From: Cubamyces lactineus
Lineage: Eukaryota; Basidiomycota; Agaricomycetes; Polyporales; Polyporaceae
Direction of reading: 5' to 3'
DNA length: 64,000 bases
Assembly: GCA_022376465.1 (NCBI GenBank)
Contig: JACDTU010000005.1
Span: forward strand, 1,662,001 to 1,726,000
In this document: in pieces, positions 24,014 to 36,349 of the stretch
Layout: each line of letters begins with the position of its first letter
How positions within the stretch are numbered: position 1 is the first letter of the stretch
Notes under the pieces: model-generated
Told to the model about the DNA's origin: nothing
Seen by the model: only the letters and a program-made list of their open reading frames with translations
The model's database searches: none
Position numbers and translations under genes: made by a program

Positions 24014-25545
24014 ATGGCCGAGCCCACCACCTCAGTGGGAACTGCCAACATGGCCGGAGTAGTTCTGTCGACCTTGACATACGGTAAGTCAAGCACGCAG
24101 ATGCAGGGCTACACTATATTGACTGTCATCCCTAGGGTCGCACCTTACACTGTTCCTATCATTGATACGGGCATTCTTCCGCTCGAAGAAGTCAGACACC
24201 TTAACCAATCGCGACTGGCGACTGCTAGTGTACATCTGCGCTATGTTCATGCTTGCTACGACTGGGTTGTGCCTCCAAACTTGGATCAACCATGACGCGT
24301 TTCTTATCCATCAAGATTTCCCCGGCGGCCCTCTGGTGTACTTGAGCCAACGAACGAGCAAACCCGTGAACCTTGCGGTCACTTTGACATACGTTGCTCT
24401 GAACTGGCTCGCCGACGGGATGTTGGTACATATATTCCTATCCTGCAATCTGTTATCAGTCGAACTGACGATGAGACAAGTTATACCGGACTTACGTCCT
24501 GTTCAGATATTCCAGGGTCGCCGTGCTGAGCTGTGTACTCACGATCGTGTCTCTCATCGGTAAGTCAACCTACGACACTTTGACTCTGATCGTCTCTCAA
24601 TACCCCATGGGTCTACAGTGATTGGCAGTGTTTTCCTGAAGGATTCTGAGATGCTCAGCGTTCATCTATGGACGGACACGATAACAATCCCATCCCTAGC
24701 CTATTTGACGCTCTCATTTCTGGCTAACGTCGTGCTCACTCTGGTGATCGTCACTCGACTCATGTTGCTCCGGAGAACGATCGGGCGGACCTTGGGTGCA
24801 ATGCATACCTCCACGTATACATCTATAGCGACGATGCTCATCGAAAGCGCTTCTCTGTATTCCGCGGTAGCTGCAATCTGTATATTCGCGTGCGCGTTGC
24901 AAAGTCCGCTGCAGAACGCACTCCTACCAATGCTCGGTCAGCTGCAGGTACGTCATAAACGCTCACCCAAGATGCATCCATATCAGAACTGACCGCCGAG
25001 TCCACTAGGCAATTCCTCCACTTCTCATCGCACTCCGAGTCATGGAAGGTCGCGTAGTGAACGCCGAAGCATGGGCGACAACACTCTCCTTCGCGAGGAA
25101 CGATTCGGACACCCGTTGTTCCCTCCATATTGCCTCGCGTGACTTTCGGCACGATCTCAAGAGGCCAGAATCGTCCTGTAGAGAGAAATGTTCTCCCACT
25201 CAGAGGAGCCAATGCCTCAGCCACACAACGCGACCTCCGTCCTACGGCTCCGTCATTCTGACTCCCAACTCGGATACGTACACGTCGCTCCCCATCACGC
25301 GGCGCCCTTCGCGCAGACCGACGGACTTGCGCATTCAAACCGACCGGCTACACGCCGTAGACATCATCCTCACGGGAAACGAGGGGTCTGCCGCATCGAT
25401 GACATCCCCCGAGAGAGACTGGGTGCACACGGACGCGAACTGGTTTGGGCCCGACGCCTCGTCCTCGCTGCTTCTTCCTCAATATCCGCCCGAAGCGCAC
25501 ACGCCACAGTGCACGACCCCATCATGTCTGCCTTCACCGGTGTGA
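24014..25545 (+). CDS. seven-helix membrane protein of basidiomycete type, unknown function
   Basis: Multi-pass protein related in layout to the gene at 9903-11391. The first exon reads MAEPTTSVGTANMAGVVLST and LTYG; an intron (24085-24135) joins in phase to SHLTLFLSLIRAFFRSKK. Then come helices around LLVYICAMFMLATTGLCL, NLAVTLTYVALNWLADGML, and after a further intron LYRTYVLFRYSRVAVLS, then IPSLAYLTLSFLANVVLTLV and ASLYSAVAAICIFACAL. A last intron leads to AIPPLLIALRVMEGRVV, the C-terminal helix motif shared with the other gene, and a Ser/Thr/Pro-rich cytoplasmic tail of about 150 residues. All five splice junctions keep frame. Function unknown; a receptor-like topology is inference only. 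Confidence 0.75.
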
Positions 25546-26102
25546 CCGCGCAGAGTCGGCCATCTCGTGTTTGACTCTTTGGGGGTCCGTTCCCGCCCCA
25601 CCTTCATTGCGGGGAGTTACCGCGGACGAGACAGGATCGTTGCTCTCAGCCTGTTGGCGTACTATGGAGTCCGGGCCTACCAGTGGCCGGGCTGCCCCAG
25701 GCTCAGAACGACCTTATTTCAACGTACTTTCCAAGTCGCGGTCATCCTCTGGCATGTCAACGGTTGAACACCATCAATAGCAGGGATCCTAGCGCGTCCT
25801 GGGCACCTCGGTCCCCGAAGGCGCTCCCTAGAATAGATACCCCGCGGCGGTCGCGGGCGGCTCAGCTGCGATCGAATGGAACGCATGTACGGTGCGGCCG
25901 TGGACCCTGCCACTACGTTTCACAAGCGTACCAATCATTCATCGATATGCCGTCGTCCCCGTCTCCTGCTTCTTGAAGGCGAAGGAGTTGAGGGGGGCGA
26001 CGCCTAAGGCGGACTGCGAATGCTTCCAATCACTACAACTACTACTTTTGTTGTACTATTAGACTGCTATACCCTTTCAACAGCGTTCTGCTTTCTTTCG
26101 AA
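25546..26102. other. convergent intergenic region
   Basis: Lies between the 3' ends of two genes. Short open frames are present, none supported by a domain or splice pattern. Confidence 0.35.
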
Positions 26103-28075
26103 CTACACCATTGGCCTGAATCTAAGCTCCACGTACCTCAGCGGGATGTAAAACACACCCGCGGAGAAGAACGCAAGTTCGAAGCCGATGTCGCCCGTGC
26201 GCGCCGCGATGGGGCCAACGAACCACACCTGGTCAATCGACGGAATGATGAGTGCACACGCGAGCGCACACGCGCCGAGCGCCGCGGCCCCGATGGGGAG
26301 CCGGCGGGGATCCTTCCAGTAGCGGATATCGTACGACGCAAAGTTGCCGCGCCGGATGAGCAGATGCTCGACGAGGACGATCGCGCCGAACGCGCTCGCC
26401 CAGTACCCAATGAGCCCGAGGAAGTTCGTGAGCGTATCGTAGAACTTGTGCGCGCCCACAATGGATACCGGGATGAGACTATGCATATTATCAGTATAGG
26501 TCTGGGAGATACGCGGTGGTTGATGACGTACATTGCGGTAGCGAGCAAGGAGAACATGTATCGCGGGATGACGGCAAGCGGGGGGATGAAGACTTGGAAG
26601 CTAAGACTAAAGGAGTAGAACGTTGGCGCGATGTTGGCCGTCACGCTTAGAGCGATGAGGACAGTGAGGAATTTTCCGAAGTTGCCGGTCGGCCTGAGCA
26701 TGGCCTCGATCAGCCCACCAACGTTGCCATCCGCATAACCGTCTTCCCATGCAGGGACCAAAGGCACGGAAACAGCAACTGCCGCTCCAAGGCATTGGCA
26801 GAGGATCTGGATGTGTCATTAGATGACACAATCAGCGCAGAACAGAAAAGGCGAGACTTACAATGGGAACGTTGAATCCGAGGTACGAATAAGTGAAGAT
26901 TTTCCAGCTACAGCAATTATCAGAGGCTCGAGCTTTCGTCGAAGGGCAATTGGCCATACCTGGAGACCGACGGATTGAAATAGATCGTGAAGTCGGAGCT
27001 CAGCGAGCTGTAGGTGATAACGAAACCAGCGATGGTTGACGCAAATGAGAGGATGGTTGCCGCGGTAGCTGGTTCTGCAGGTGGTGGGTTCCCAAGATGC
27101 TTCCCTCCAACCCCCAGGGCGACAAGGTAGACGACCAGGACCGGAATCCATGCAAGACGCTCGTACCTATCAAATAGGTTACAAGTGCACGCCGCAATGC
27201 CTATGACCTGAACTCACCAAGTCAAGACCCGATATCCACAGAATGAAATAAATAGGGAAATGAAGGTGATTACAACGATGCCAACACTGGAAGAGAGATG
27301 AGTTACTGGCCAGACTACAGCGATGCGAGACTTGCCTCCAGCTCAAATGTCCGTCGGATATACTGGACAACGTCTGTCCACCTAAGATACAGTTAAGGAT
27401 ACAAAAGCCCGTCATTGAACACAGGTTGAAGATGCTTGGGACTATAACGCCATAATATCTAGTTGCATAGTAAGTCGGTTTGAGCGGTGCATACAGGCAG
27501 ATCATATGACGTACCCGAAGCTGTAACGAGCCTGGCACATTTGGCGTAAGCCGAGTTTTGGTCCCCAGGTTGTCCTATAAGGGCTCAGCGGTTATTCGCC
27601 TTGAGCGTGGAGATGCGCGCTCACAGATAAGCAGGGAGAGCACTGCACAACAGATTGAAGAACAGAATGACCAAGCAAGAGTCTCTAAGACCCAGACCAA
27701 AGATTGCCGGTCCGAGTGTACCTGCCGAAAAGCTATTTGGGTGTAAGCTATAGCTCATTGAGCAGGATCGGCGGACATACGATAGGATGTTGAAGTTGAA
27801 CGATAGCCACAGGAAGAAGATCTTGCTGTATTGTGTGTCTACCCTCTCTCGGATAGACACAGGCGTTATGCCTGGCAGGAAAGAACGTAAATATCCTTGC
27901 TATGCGGCGATCAAACAAGCTGCGCACCTCTGGTCTCGAGACCCCACTGAAGTAATTTCCTCGACCATTTGTAGGAATTGTGCCAATCCTTCTGCGCGTA
28001 GGAGCTCTCGCCTACTGAGACGGCATCCTTCTCGACGTCGGACTGGTCAAAAGGATCCTGCTTGATTTGAGCCAT
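26103..28075 (-). CDS. NCS1 purine-cytosine permease (FCY2-like)
   Basis: Plasma-membrane proton symporter of the NCS1 family for cytosine and purines. It begins MAQIKQDPFDQSDVEKDAV with a polar cytoplasmic tail. Family motifs follow: RVDTQYSKIFFLWLSFNFNI, then AGTLGPAIFGLGLRDS, the YGVIVPSIFNLCSMTGF helix, and ILNCILGGQTLSSISDGHLS. The middle has LAWIPVLVVYLVALGVGGK and AGFVITYSSLSSDFTIYFNP. The C-terminal half includes PTFYSFSLSFQVF, ALGACALACALIIPSI and ends RYVELRFRPMV at 26103. About ten introns of 50-70 nt. An upstream in-frame ATG at 28120 would add 15 residues; 28075 is preferred as the usual fungal start. It shares a short divergent promoter with the MOB3-like gene. Confidence 0.93.
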
Positions 28076-28754
28076 AGTAGTTGGACGATAGGACGCGAAG
28101 TCTATGCTGGTATACTGCACGATGGGTCAGCATGAAGTAGCGGGATTAGCATCAGGCCGCAATTAGAGAGTGCAGACGCTGCTGCTAAATCGGTACCCAC
28201 CTAATAGCACTAGCGATACAGTGGTCGATAAGGGTCGACTCTGGACTCTAGAGACTTCTATAAGCGAGCGGTTACAGGTGCATAGCAGGGGTATGACGGG
28301 AGGTCGTGAGGGAACGACAAGCAGCGAAAAGCCAGTCAAAGTCAAGGTCTAAAGATTGCGCGAGCATGGGGGAGTCAGAAAATGCGGGAAAACATATCGA
28401 GCATCTCGATCGGAGCGGGCAGCGGAGACCCGCCCGGGGGATCGATATTCATATTGCCACCCCCAGATTGGGGTTAGGTCTTCCTCGTGGCTTCCTGCCC
28501 ATGGGTATTGACCAGCATTGTGAACACAGTGCAGACGAGAGTGGATCCACACAAAGACGACGTTTGCGAACTTTGGTGCGTGCATTCGAACAAGGTGTGT
28601 TGCAGAAGCACGCGTCGATCTCAAGGACCTTCTGAGCGCTTTATATAACCCTAACCCCATAGTTCCGTCGTATAGACGCTCGCTGTACGCCTGCGACGCG
28701 CTAGACGCAGCCATCGTCGTTGGCGTCGACCACAGACCGTCCCCCTTCAACATC
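28076..28754. promoter_or_regulatory. divergent promoter of permease and MOB3-like gene
   Basis: About 680 bases between two divergent starts. TATATAA at 28643-28649 lies 106 bases before the MOB3-like ATG and is the likely core promoter for it. No coding region is seen. Confidence 0.45.
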
Positions 28755-30813
28755 ATGACTATCGCCATCCAACGACCCCTCAAAGGCTCCCGGATATCCT
28801 CTTTCTATCCTGTCAAGTCTTTACCTCCTCTCTCTGCTCTTGACAGCGCATTCCAACTCCAAGAGTACATCTCGTTGCTCATTCGTCTGGACGTCCACAA
28901 CGTAGAGAGGATCGTCTCACTCCCCGGGAAGGATCAAAACGAGGGTTCTGAGAATGGTGCGAAGGCGGATGAAAAAGACGGAGAAAAGGATGCTCCCGGC
29001 GGCGTCACCGTCGACCCCGCATGTTGGGTATATGAACACCTCCGGTGAGCATATGCGCATTCTACACGATTTCTGCTTATGCGACTCACGACATTCTCTG
29101 CTAGGCGAGTGGCACAGGACTTGTCACACCCTTTGATCACTATGCTGCAGCAGGAGTGCACTCGTGCCACTTGTCCAGAGATGAAAGCGGGCGAGTGGTT
29201 GTACTTATGTGTTGCCCACGGCAATGATGGTGCTATGGAGGTGTGTGCAACTCTAATCACTCTGCAACTTGTCATTGACCAGACGAGGGAACAGCAATGT
29301 TGTGCTATAGACTATATTCTTCACACTCTGGACAGCGCGACCGCGCTGTTGAATTCTCCCCGCGCATTCCCATCGCGGTACGTGCCACGCGCCTCTCCAT
29401 AGCGACCTCTTTCACCTACACAGTCTCCACAGGCTTTCGATCCCCTCAACGTCTCACCGCCATTTCTCGTCCCTCTGCCGCCGTCTCGGCCGCATCTTCG
29501 CCCACGCTTACTTCCATCACCGCGAAATCTTTGAGCAAGCTGAAGCTGAGTCTTCGCTCTACGCCCGCTTCCTCGCCCTCGTCAAATACTACGAAATCAT
29601 GTCTCTCGATTTCCTCGTTATCCCTCCACGAGTGGAAGGCCGTGTCGATCCCGTTGAACCGCCGCGCCTCATGGGCGCCTCCCTAGAACCCCGCAAGGAT
29701 GCAGAGCCCAGTCGCGAGGAGGGCGGCAGCGGGGCTGCATGGCCCGGTGCGCAGGATGGCGGCTCCCGCGCCGACCGTGGCAAGAGCCCCCCAGGACCTG
29801 CAGGACAAACACGCAATCAAAGTCCCCGCAAATTCGGGCGGGCACGTACGGACACGATGGTGTACAGCGAAGCGTTCAGCGTCGCGGAAGAGCTTGCCAA
29901 AGGAGACCTGTCCGAGGTCGATATCGACCGCGAAATTGCTGCCGAGAGGGCGATGGCGGCAGCCATACCCCAACCACCATACATCATCCCGGTTCATGAA
30001 ACTGAGCCTACAACAGCACCAGAGGCGGAGTCAGAGGAGTCCCACCGGAGGATCACCGCTGAGACGTTTGTCCCCCCTGAGGAAGCCCCGAATACTGAGC
30101 CCACTGCACCAGCGAAGGAAGAGACATCTCTGGAGCCCGAGCCGTCATCGCACAACACAGCTGGGAGCTCTTCTCGAGAAGCATACTTCGCCATACCGCC
30201 ACCCTCAGGCCCCTCTCGCTGGGGCGAGAAACCATTCTCTACGGATGCAGCAGCCGCGTTGGAGGAAGAGACCGCGTCGGAAGAAGAGCCTGTTGTCGAG
30301 GGCGACACACGCGATGCGTCTCCCACTGAAGAGGCTCCCGATACCTCTGTGAACGAGTTGCCCGCCGAACCGTCTGTGGAAGAAGCCCATGTCGCGGTCG
30401 AAACCAGGACGGAAGAAGAATCCACGGAAGAAGGCGAAGCTGCGCAGCCTGTCCCTCCTGTCCCCGAGGAGACATCGCCCGCCACCGAGCTATCTGCCAA
30501 CGCTGAAGGCGGGGCGGACGCTGACTCAGAGAGTGCGGCTGAGGCCCCTGCAGACTCTACGGCCGTACCTGAGACAGCTTCAGACGAGCCGGCCCCGCAG
30601 GATACGACGGAGGACGCCTCCGAGGAGCCCGAGAAGGACTTATCTGAACCTGCCGAGACACCATCAGAGGCGACCGTGGCGCAGGCAGCCGACGCCGAGG
30701 AGCCTGCAGTCACACCAGGCGAAAATACGACAGAGAAGACTGCCAGTGAGGAGGAGCCTTCAAGTGAAGGAGCGCAGGAGCCTGAGGATGCCACTTCCGC
30801 GGAGGCGTCATGA
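28755..30813 (+). CDS. MOB3: MOB kinase-activator family protein, phocein/MOB3 type, with long acidic tail
   Basis: Phocein-class MOB protein, a core member of the STRIPAK complex (MOB3 in Neurospora and Sordaria), needed for cell fusion and fruiting in those fungi. Four exons: 28755-29044, from about 29104, from about 29297, and from about 29433. The MOB fold is clear: QEYISLLIRLDVHNVERIV, WVYEHLRRVAQDLSHPL, the zinc site ECTRATCPEMKAGEWLYLC with ...HG, QCCAIDYILHTLDSATALL, and HRHFSSLCRRLGRIFAHAY with HHREIF. An inserted Lys/Glu/Asp-rich loop precedes VDPACWVYEHL. After KYYEIMSLDFLVIPP comes a tail of roughly 380 residues, extremely rich in Glu, Ala, Ser, Pro and Thr with almost no hydrophobic residues, ending SEGAQEPEDATSAEAS. 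The MOB identity is firm; the tail is predicted disordered. Confidence 0.92.
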
Positions 30814-31095
30814 TGCGGGCATCGTTGGTTTGGAACCCCTGTATGTATTCGGTATACCCATACGCTAGCGGGGAGAGCTTGCTGCGCCCGTAACATATGC
30901 CTTGATGACATGTCATGACCCCAAGACGCAGACCTGAGCGCCACGCAGGATGTTCCATTTGCACAACAGTCCATATATAAATACCGAGGAATCTGCGACA
31001 CGTACAACAAGCCTACACTGGCTCAGAGCTGCACAACACTTTTTCTCTGCTCCAAGGCTTCCACCACCGTTCTACCGCACCCCCGAATCCGCCGC

Positions 31096-32073
<978 letters not shown>

Positions 32074-33337
32074 TTCACGCCGTTCGTATACTGGCTCAAC
32101 ACCGGAGATGAGTTCAACACTGGTCGGAAAATTGCCCATCGTGACCGGCGAGTCCGCCATGCGGGTTCGACAGTGTTGTGATTTCTGCCGACATATGACC
32201 CAAAGCATCGGAGAGTAGGGGCAGGAAGTTACTGGTGCGATCAGCAGGAGGATGTCGGTAGAATGCGCATGGCGTATGTCATTTAAGGACGATGTGGCGA
32301 TACAATACGCGTGACTTGAGATGATTCCGAGAATAATGCGACTGAACGGGTGGCAGGACTCAGTCCGCTACACTGTCTTGAGACCTTGACTATGCGGGTG
32401 TATGTCGGAAACCGATGGCATGAATGGGCTGGAGATCCGAAATCTGGGAAGAACAGGACAGAAACGAGCCGGGGGAGGGGGGGGGGTTCATTGATCGGCT
32501 TCGAAGACGGCAACGACACAGGTCATGTTCAACTTGGGGACTAGGCGTCCAGAGACTTCAAGGTCATCTTCGGTGCCGAAGGCATCCGGAGTAAGGTCTT
32601 GCCAAGCCTATGTGTGTAGCAAAATGGAAGGCCCGAGTCGTCGCAGTAGCAGAAAGTCTGCATTATCCGCAAGCTGGAAATCTTGTGTCCTAGATTGAAA
32701 GCTTGTGCCGTGCGGAAACCTGGCCGGAGGGTGCGCAGAGTCTGCAATGCACTTAGCGTACCGTACACCGGAGACGGTGGATTCAGCGTTTAGGCCTTGT
32801 AGCAACAGTGTCTCTGAAGCCACGTCAGGTCCGGACTCGACTTCAAACGTCCCGGTGTTGTCTCGGACTCTCAATACCAGCATCTACGCATTCAAGACAA
32901 GATCAGCTGCGTCATCGACGGAGGAAAGGACTAGGGGAGAACTTACATCGTGCTCAACGCGATGTGACGAGTACACGTCGGAACGCGAGCGGGACATCAC
33001 GCGGATTGTACAATCGAAAGGTCGCGTCTTGTGGCACTGGGGAGCACACGCATATATCGGGGCGTGCCACCGTTGATCTGACAAAGTATAAGTTTCAGAA
33101 CATCCTAGAACGCGCTCACTGAACTTCGAGTAAGTTGTAAGTATGAAGTACTAGCGAGAATCAGCGTGAGACCATCCTAGTACCCAATTTGGACGCGCAA
33201 ATTAAGCTTGAGTCTATCACTATTGATGACTGACCGAGCGACGAAACGCAGGACGAGGGGGTGTACAAAGTATGCGTAGTATATAACGATACGGTACAGT
33301 GCTTTGATGCTCATAAATCCGTCTATACGATATACCG
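32074..33337. other. intergenic upstream of xylanase
   Basis: Long upstream region of the xylanase gene. A run of eleven G with an A (gggggaggggggggg, about 32473-32487) is present. A possible two-exon minus-strand frame at 32608-33000 was seen but is too weak to call. Confidence 0.3.
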
Positions 33338-35505
33338 TTATGCCAGGCCCTCCGCCGTCCACGGGAAGGCGCGCGGTATAATAGGTGCGCGGCCAGATTC
33401 GTCGTAGAAGGTTTGGATGTAGGTACGTGCGAGTTCTTCTTCGCGCCCCACAATCTCCTCTGCACTCATGTTCGTCGCGATGGCTCCACTCTTATAGATG
33501 GACTGTGGGCATTTCGGCCACCTCGATAGGACCTTACGGAACGCCTCCAGAGATGATACCCGTGCGTGGGGTAGTAGCGCTCCCAGCCCTCCAGTGTTGC
33601 GCTCGGGTAGCTGCCGTACAGTATAGGGACCGGTCTGGGAAGACTCGTTCAGACAGATCTTCCCGTCGCTCCTCTTTATCTTCGAGCTGCCCCTGGTCGC
33701 GCATAGGAACTAGAAGCCGATGTAGTGCTGAGAGCTCCTGCCGGAAACCGAGTTCGTGAATTTCCCAGATGATTTGGGGGCAGACTGAGGCGGGGATGGT
33801 GGGATACTGACGACTGAACCACACGGGAGGCACCGATGGGTCCATGTCGACGTCTTCGACTTCAAACGCACGACGGAATACATGCATGATTTGACGCGCG
33901 CGCTGCGCATTCCGAGTTGTCTCGTCCCGATCCTGACGCCCAGTGTCGCCGTATAGAAAGTCGCGCTACCACTGCGTTGGAATGGCAGTCACCTCGGCGT
34001 CTTTGAGGCGAAGCATATACATCCATCCAGACCGGAGGCACAACCACGTCATGACGTAATGCTCTGCTCTCTCCTTGTGGGCGCGCAGAAAGAGCCCCGG
34101 ATCGGGTACCCAGTAGCTCCAGGGTGGCACTGTGGGCCTGCCTACTCGCGCTCGATCCACTGCATCCATTGCGCGCCGCCACGGCGTTATTGCTGGTGGC
34201 ATCCATTCGTGCTCGATCTCCAGGAATTTGTTTGTGCTCCAGTCTGGCTGCATGCGAACCGCGGCGCTTCGATCGTCTGCCATATGTTAGGAAGAAGTTC
34301 AATAACCATGAGTATAGAGGCGAAAAATGAACGTACATGGTTTCCTCCCGCGGGCCTGGGGCCGTCCCCGGCTGCCGCCACGGATGTTTCCATGCCCGGC
34401 ACGACTGGTATGACCACCATCCACCCTCTCAGTGTCTCCATCGCGAGATGCGGGCTCGTCGCCGCCACCTTCCGAACACATGGGACCAACGGCCTGCTTG
34501 TACTGCTGTTGGGACAACGCAGGCGGATACCCTCCGCGGCTCTCAACAACCAGCAAGGGCGCGCGCGAGACATCATGATAGGTGTGGCCAGCGTGGGCTA
34601 TGATATCGAAATGTTTCGGGCCAATGAGTCCTCGATGTAAGACGTGTCCGTGGTCGGGCCCTGTTGCTACGCAGATATTGACGGGATGCTGGAGCTTTGT
34701 GAACCGTACAACTAGTATTCGCCCGAGCGTGGCGGGGTCTTGTCGCAGCCACCACACGGGAATACCGGCCTCGAAGAGGGTTTGTACAACGCCTGGGTCC
34801 GTGGTAAAAGCTCCCATCAGGCCTATGTTGAGAGGGTTGTTCCGTGAACCGGTGCACATATAGGTGCCATAAAAGTCCAGGTAAGCCCGACACATCAACC
34901 AGTATCGTTGGGCTAGCCTTACTTGCATGGCTGCGTCACGAAAGGTACAGGGGAAGGATCGTAGCCGATCACCAGCATGGCACATCTTGCACTCCAGATC
35001 TAGTAGTTTGCTACTCACGACATTACGCTGGTCTCGTTCGAGGTCATGGGTCAAAGCGCTCATACGGTCCAGGAGATCGAGGAGAGGGGAGATGGAAAAG
35101 GGCTTCAGTAAACCGAGGGTCTTGATAGTCGTACCCTCCAGTTTCTCAAAATGCTTCTCTTCTCGCGGAGTCCACCAGAGCGCTCCCAGTTCTGCAGAGT
35201 TCGGCTTCGGGCGCATGATAGCACAGAGATATTCATGGCCAGGCATGTAAACTTGTGGCCACTGGATAGGATCGACTATGCCGTAGCGGAAGTCCTCGCG
35301 CATGACAACTTCCAGGACACCCGCAGGTGGAGCGGGCACGTAGTCCATGTTGGGTGTGATAACGAACCATAGCCGGTCGTTGGTCTCAGCAGCAGCAAGG
35401 GCGTCTTGCCATCCCAACCGTTCTAATGTATCGAGTTAAAACCTCTCTGAACTACACAGCATGACAGCACACATGCTCACCTCTGGAGGCGCCAGACGGT
35501 GGCAT
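33338..35505 (-). pseudogene. broken hypothetical gene of a Polyporales-type family
   Basis: No known function or domain. The first exon (MPPSGASR, ATG at 35505) splices in phase across 35480-35423 into RLGWQDALAAAETNDRLWFV. A long exon runs to the basic RGGSRGRPQARGRKP, then an intron (about 34335-34272) joins in phase to YDRSAAVRMQPDWSTNKFLE and GWMYMLRLKDAEVTAIPTQW. There a TAG at 33966-33968 interrupts the frame. The same frame then continues open, RDFLYGDTGRQDRDETTRNA onward, for about 130 codons to RVFPDRSLY. A one-base shift near 33610-33625 is then needed to reach SLEAFRKVLSRWPKCPQSI and the natural end at 33338 (AFPWTAEGLA). Two lesions in otherwise coding-like sequence suggest a recent pseudogene; an unrecognised intron or sequencing errors are alternatives. 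Additional in-frame upstream ATG codons (35529, 35634) exist. Confidence 0.6.
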
Positions 35506-36349
35506 GGCCTTGCACCGGGAACTATCCATCTTCAAGTTGACCCGACGCCCGCGCCCTTCAAGACCGAAGTCGGCCCTTCTGACAGGACTACAGTGACCGA
35601 GAGTAGCGAGCCGGAATCCGTGCCACGGCGGCAAACAGCAGCGAGGATTGCACCTGTAACCTTTAGTTACAGGTTTACCTCTCCTGGAGGACGTCTGAGT
35701 CTATCCAGAAGAGCTGTCGGTGAATTTTGAACGGTCGCGATAGTAACCGCAAAAATGGGAGGCTTGAACACGTTCAACGCAGCAAGACAGCGGACGGTTC
35801 ACCGCCGAAAGATTAATACTTGGGATATGGTGGAGGAGGAAAAAGCTTGCCGCAGCCTGAGGATGTGGAGGCGCCCGATAACCTCGAGGTGGCGGCTTAC
35901 TTGACTATACTGACCTGCAAGTAACAGAATACTGACGCGTACGTGGTATGTAAGTTTTACCGCTGCGTCTGCGTCTCATAGAATGTCGTTGAGACGTTGA
36001 CGTCGCTTCAAAGCACCGCCGGTAGTACTGCAAATCCTTGTTAAACATACGTCTACACAACCCGCAACCAAGCCTGCTAGATCTGCTTCATCCTCCATCA
36101 ACATTTGCAAGTATTTTCGGCCTCGCGCTAAAGACATCAATTACGCTACAAGGGCAGCAACAGCATTCTGCGAGGGAAATGGTACATGACAGCATTACAA
36201 CAACATAACAACAGTGCACAACAGCGGGCTATAGTAATACAATATCACGTATCCAGTAGAATCTGTTCAGGTACTTGATATTAGCACAACTTCAAGGAAG
36301 CAGCATACCGAAGAACGACGCACCCAGTAAGTTATCCACATCCAGCAGT
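35506..36349. other. intergenic
   Basis: Upstream of the broken gene and downstream of the RNA polymerase gene. Nothing is supported here except one short hairpin, listed separately. Confidence 0.35.
35652..35674. repeat. short perfect hairpin
   Basis: ACCTGTAAC and GTTACAGGT flank a 5-base loop, a perfect 9-bp inverted repeat. No associated gene feature is apparent. Confidence 0.5.

Noticed and set aside
29994..31010. 338-codon minus-strand Ser/Ala-rich frame opposite the MOB3 tail
   Set aside because: Mirror image of the Glu/Ala/Pro-rich tail codons; not an independent gene.
32608..33084. Possible two-exon small protein on the minus strand upstream of the xylanase
   Set aside because: Its first codon is TTG, not ATG; the first true ATG leaves only about 108 residues with no domain. 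Too weak to call.
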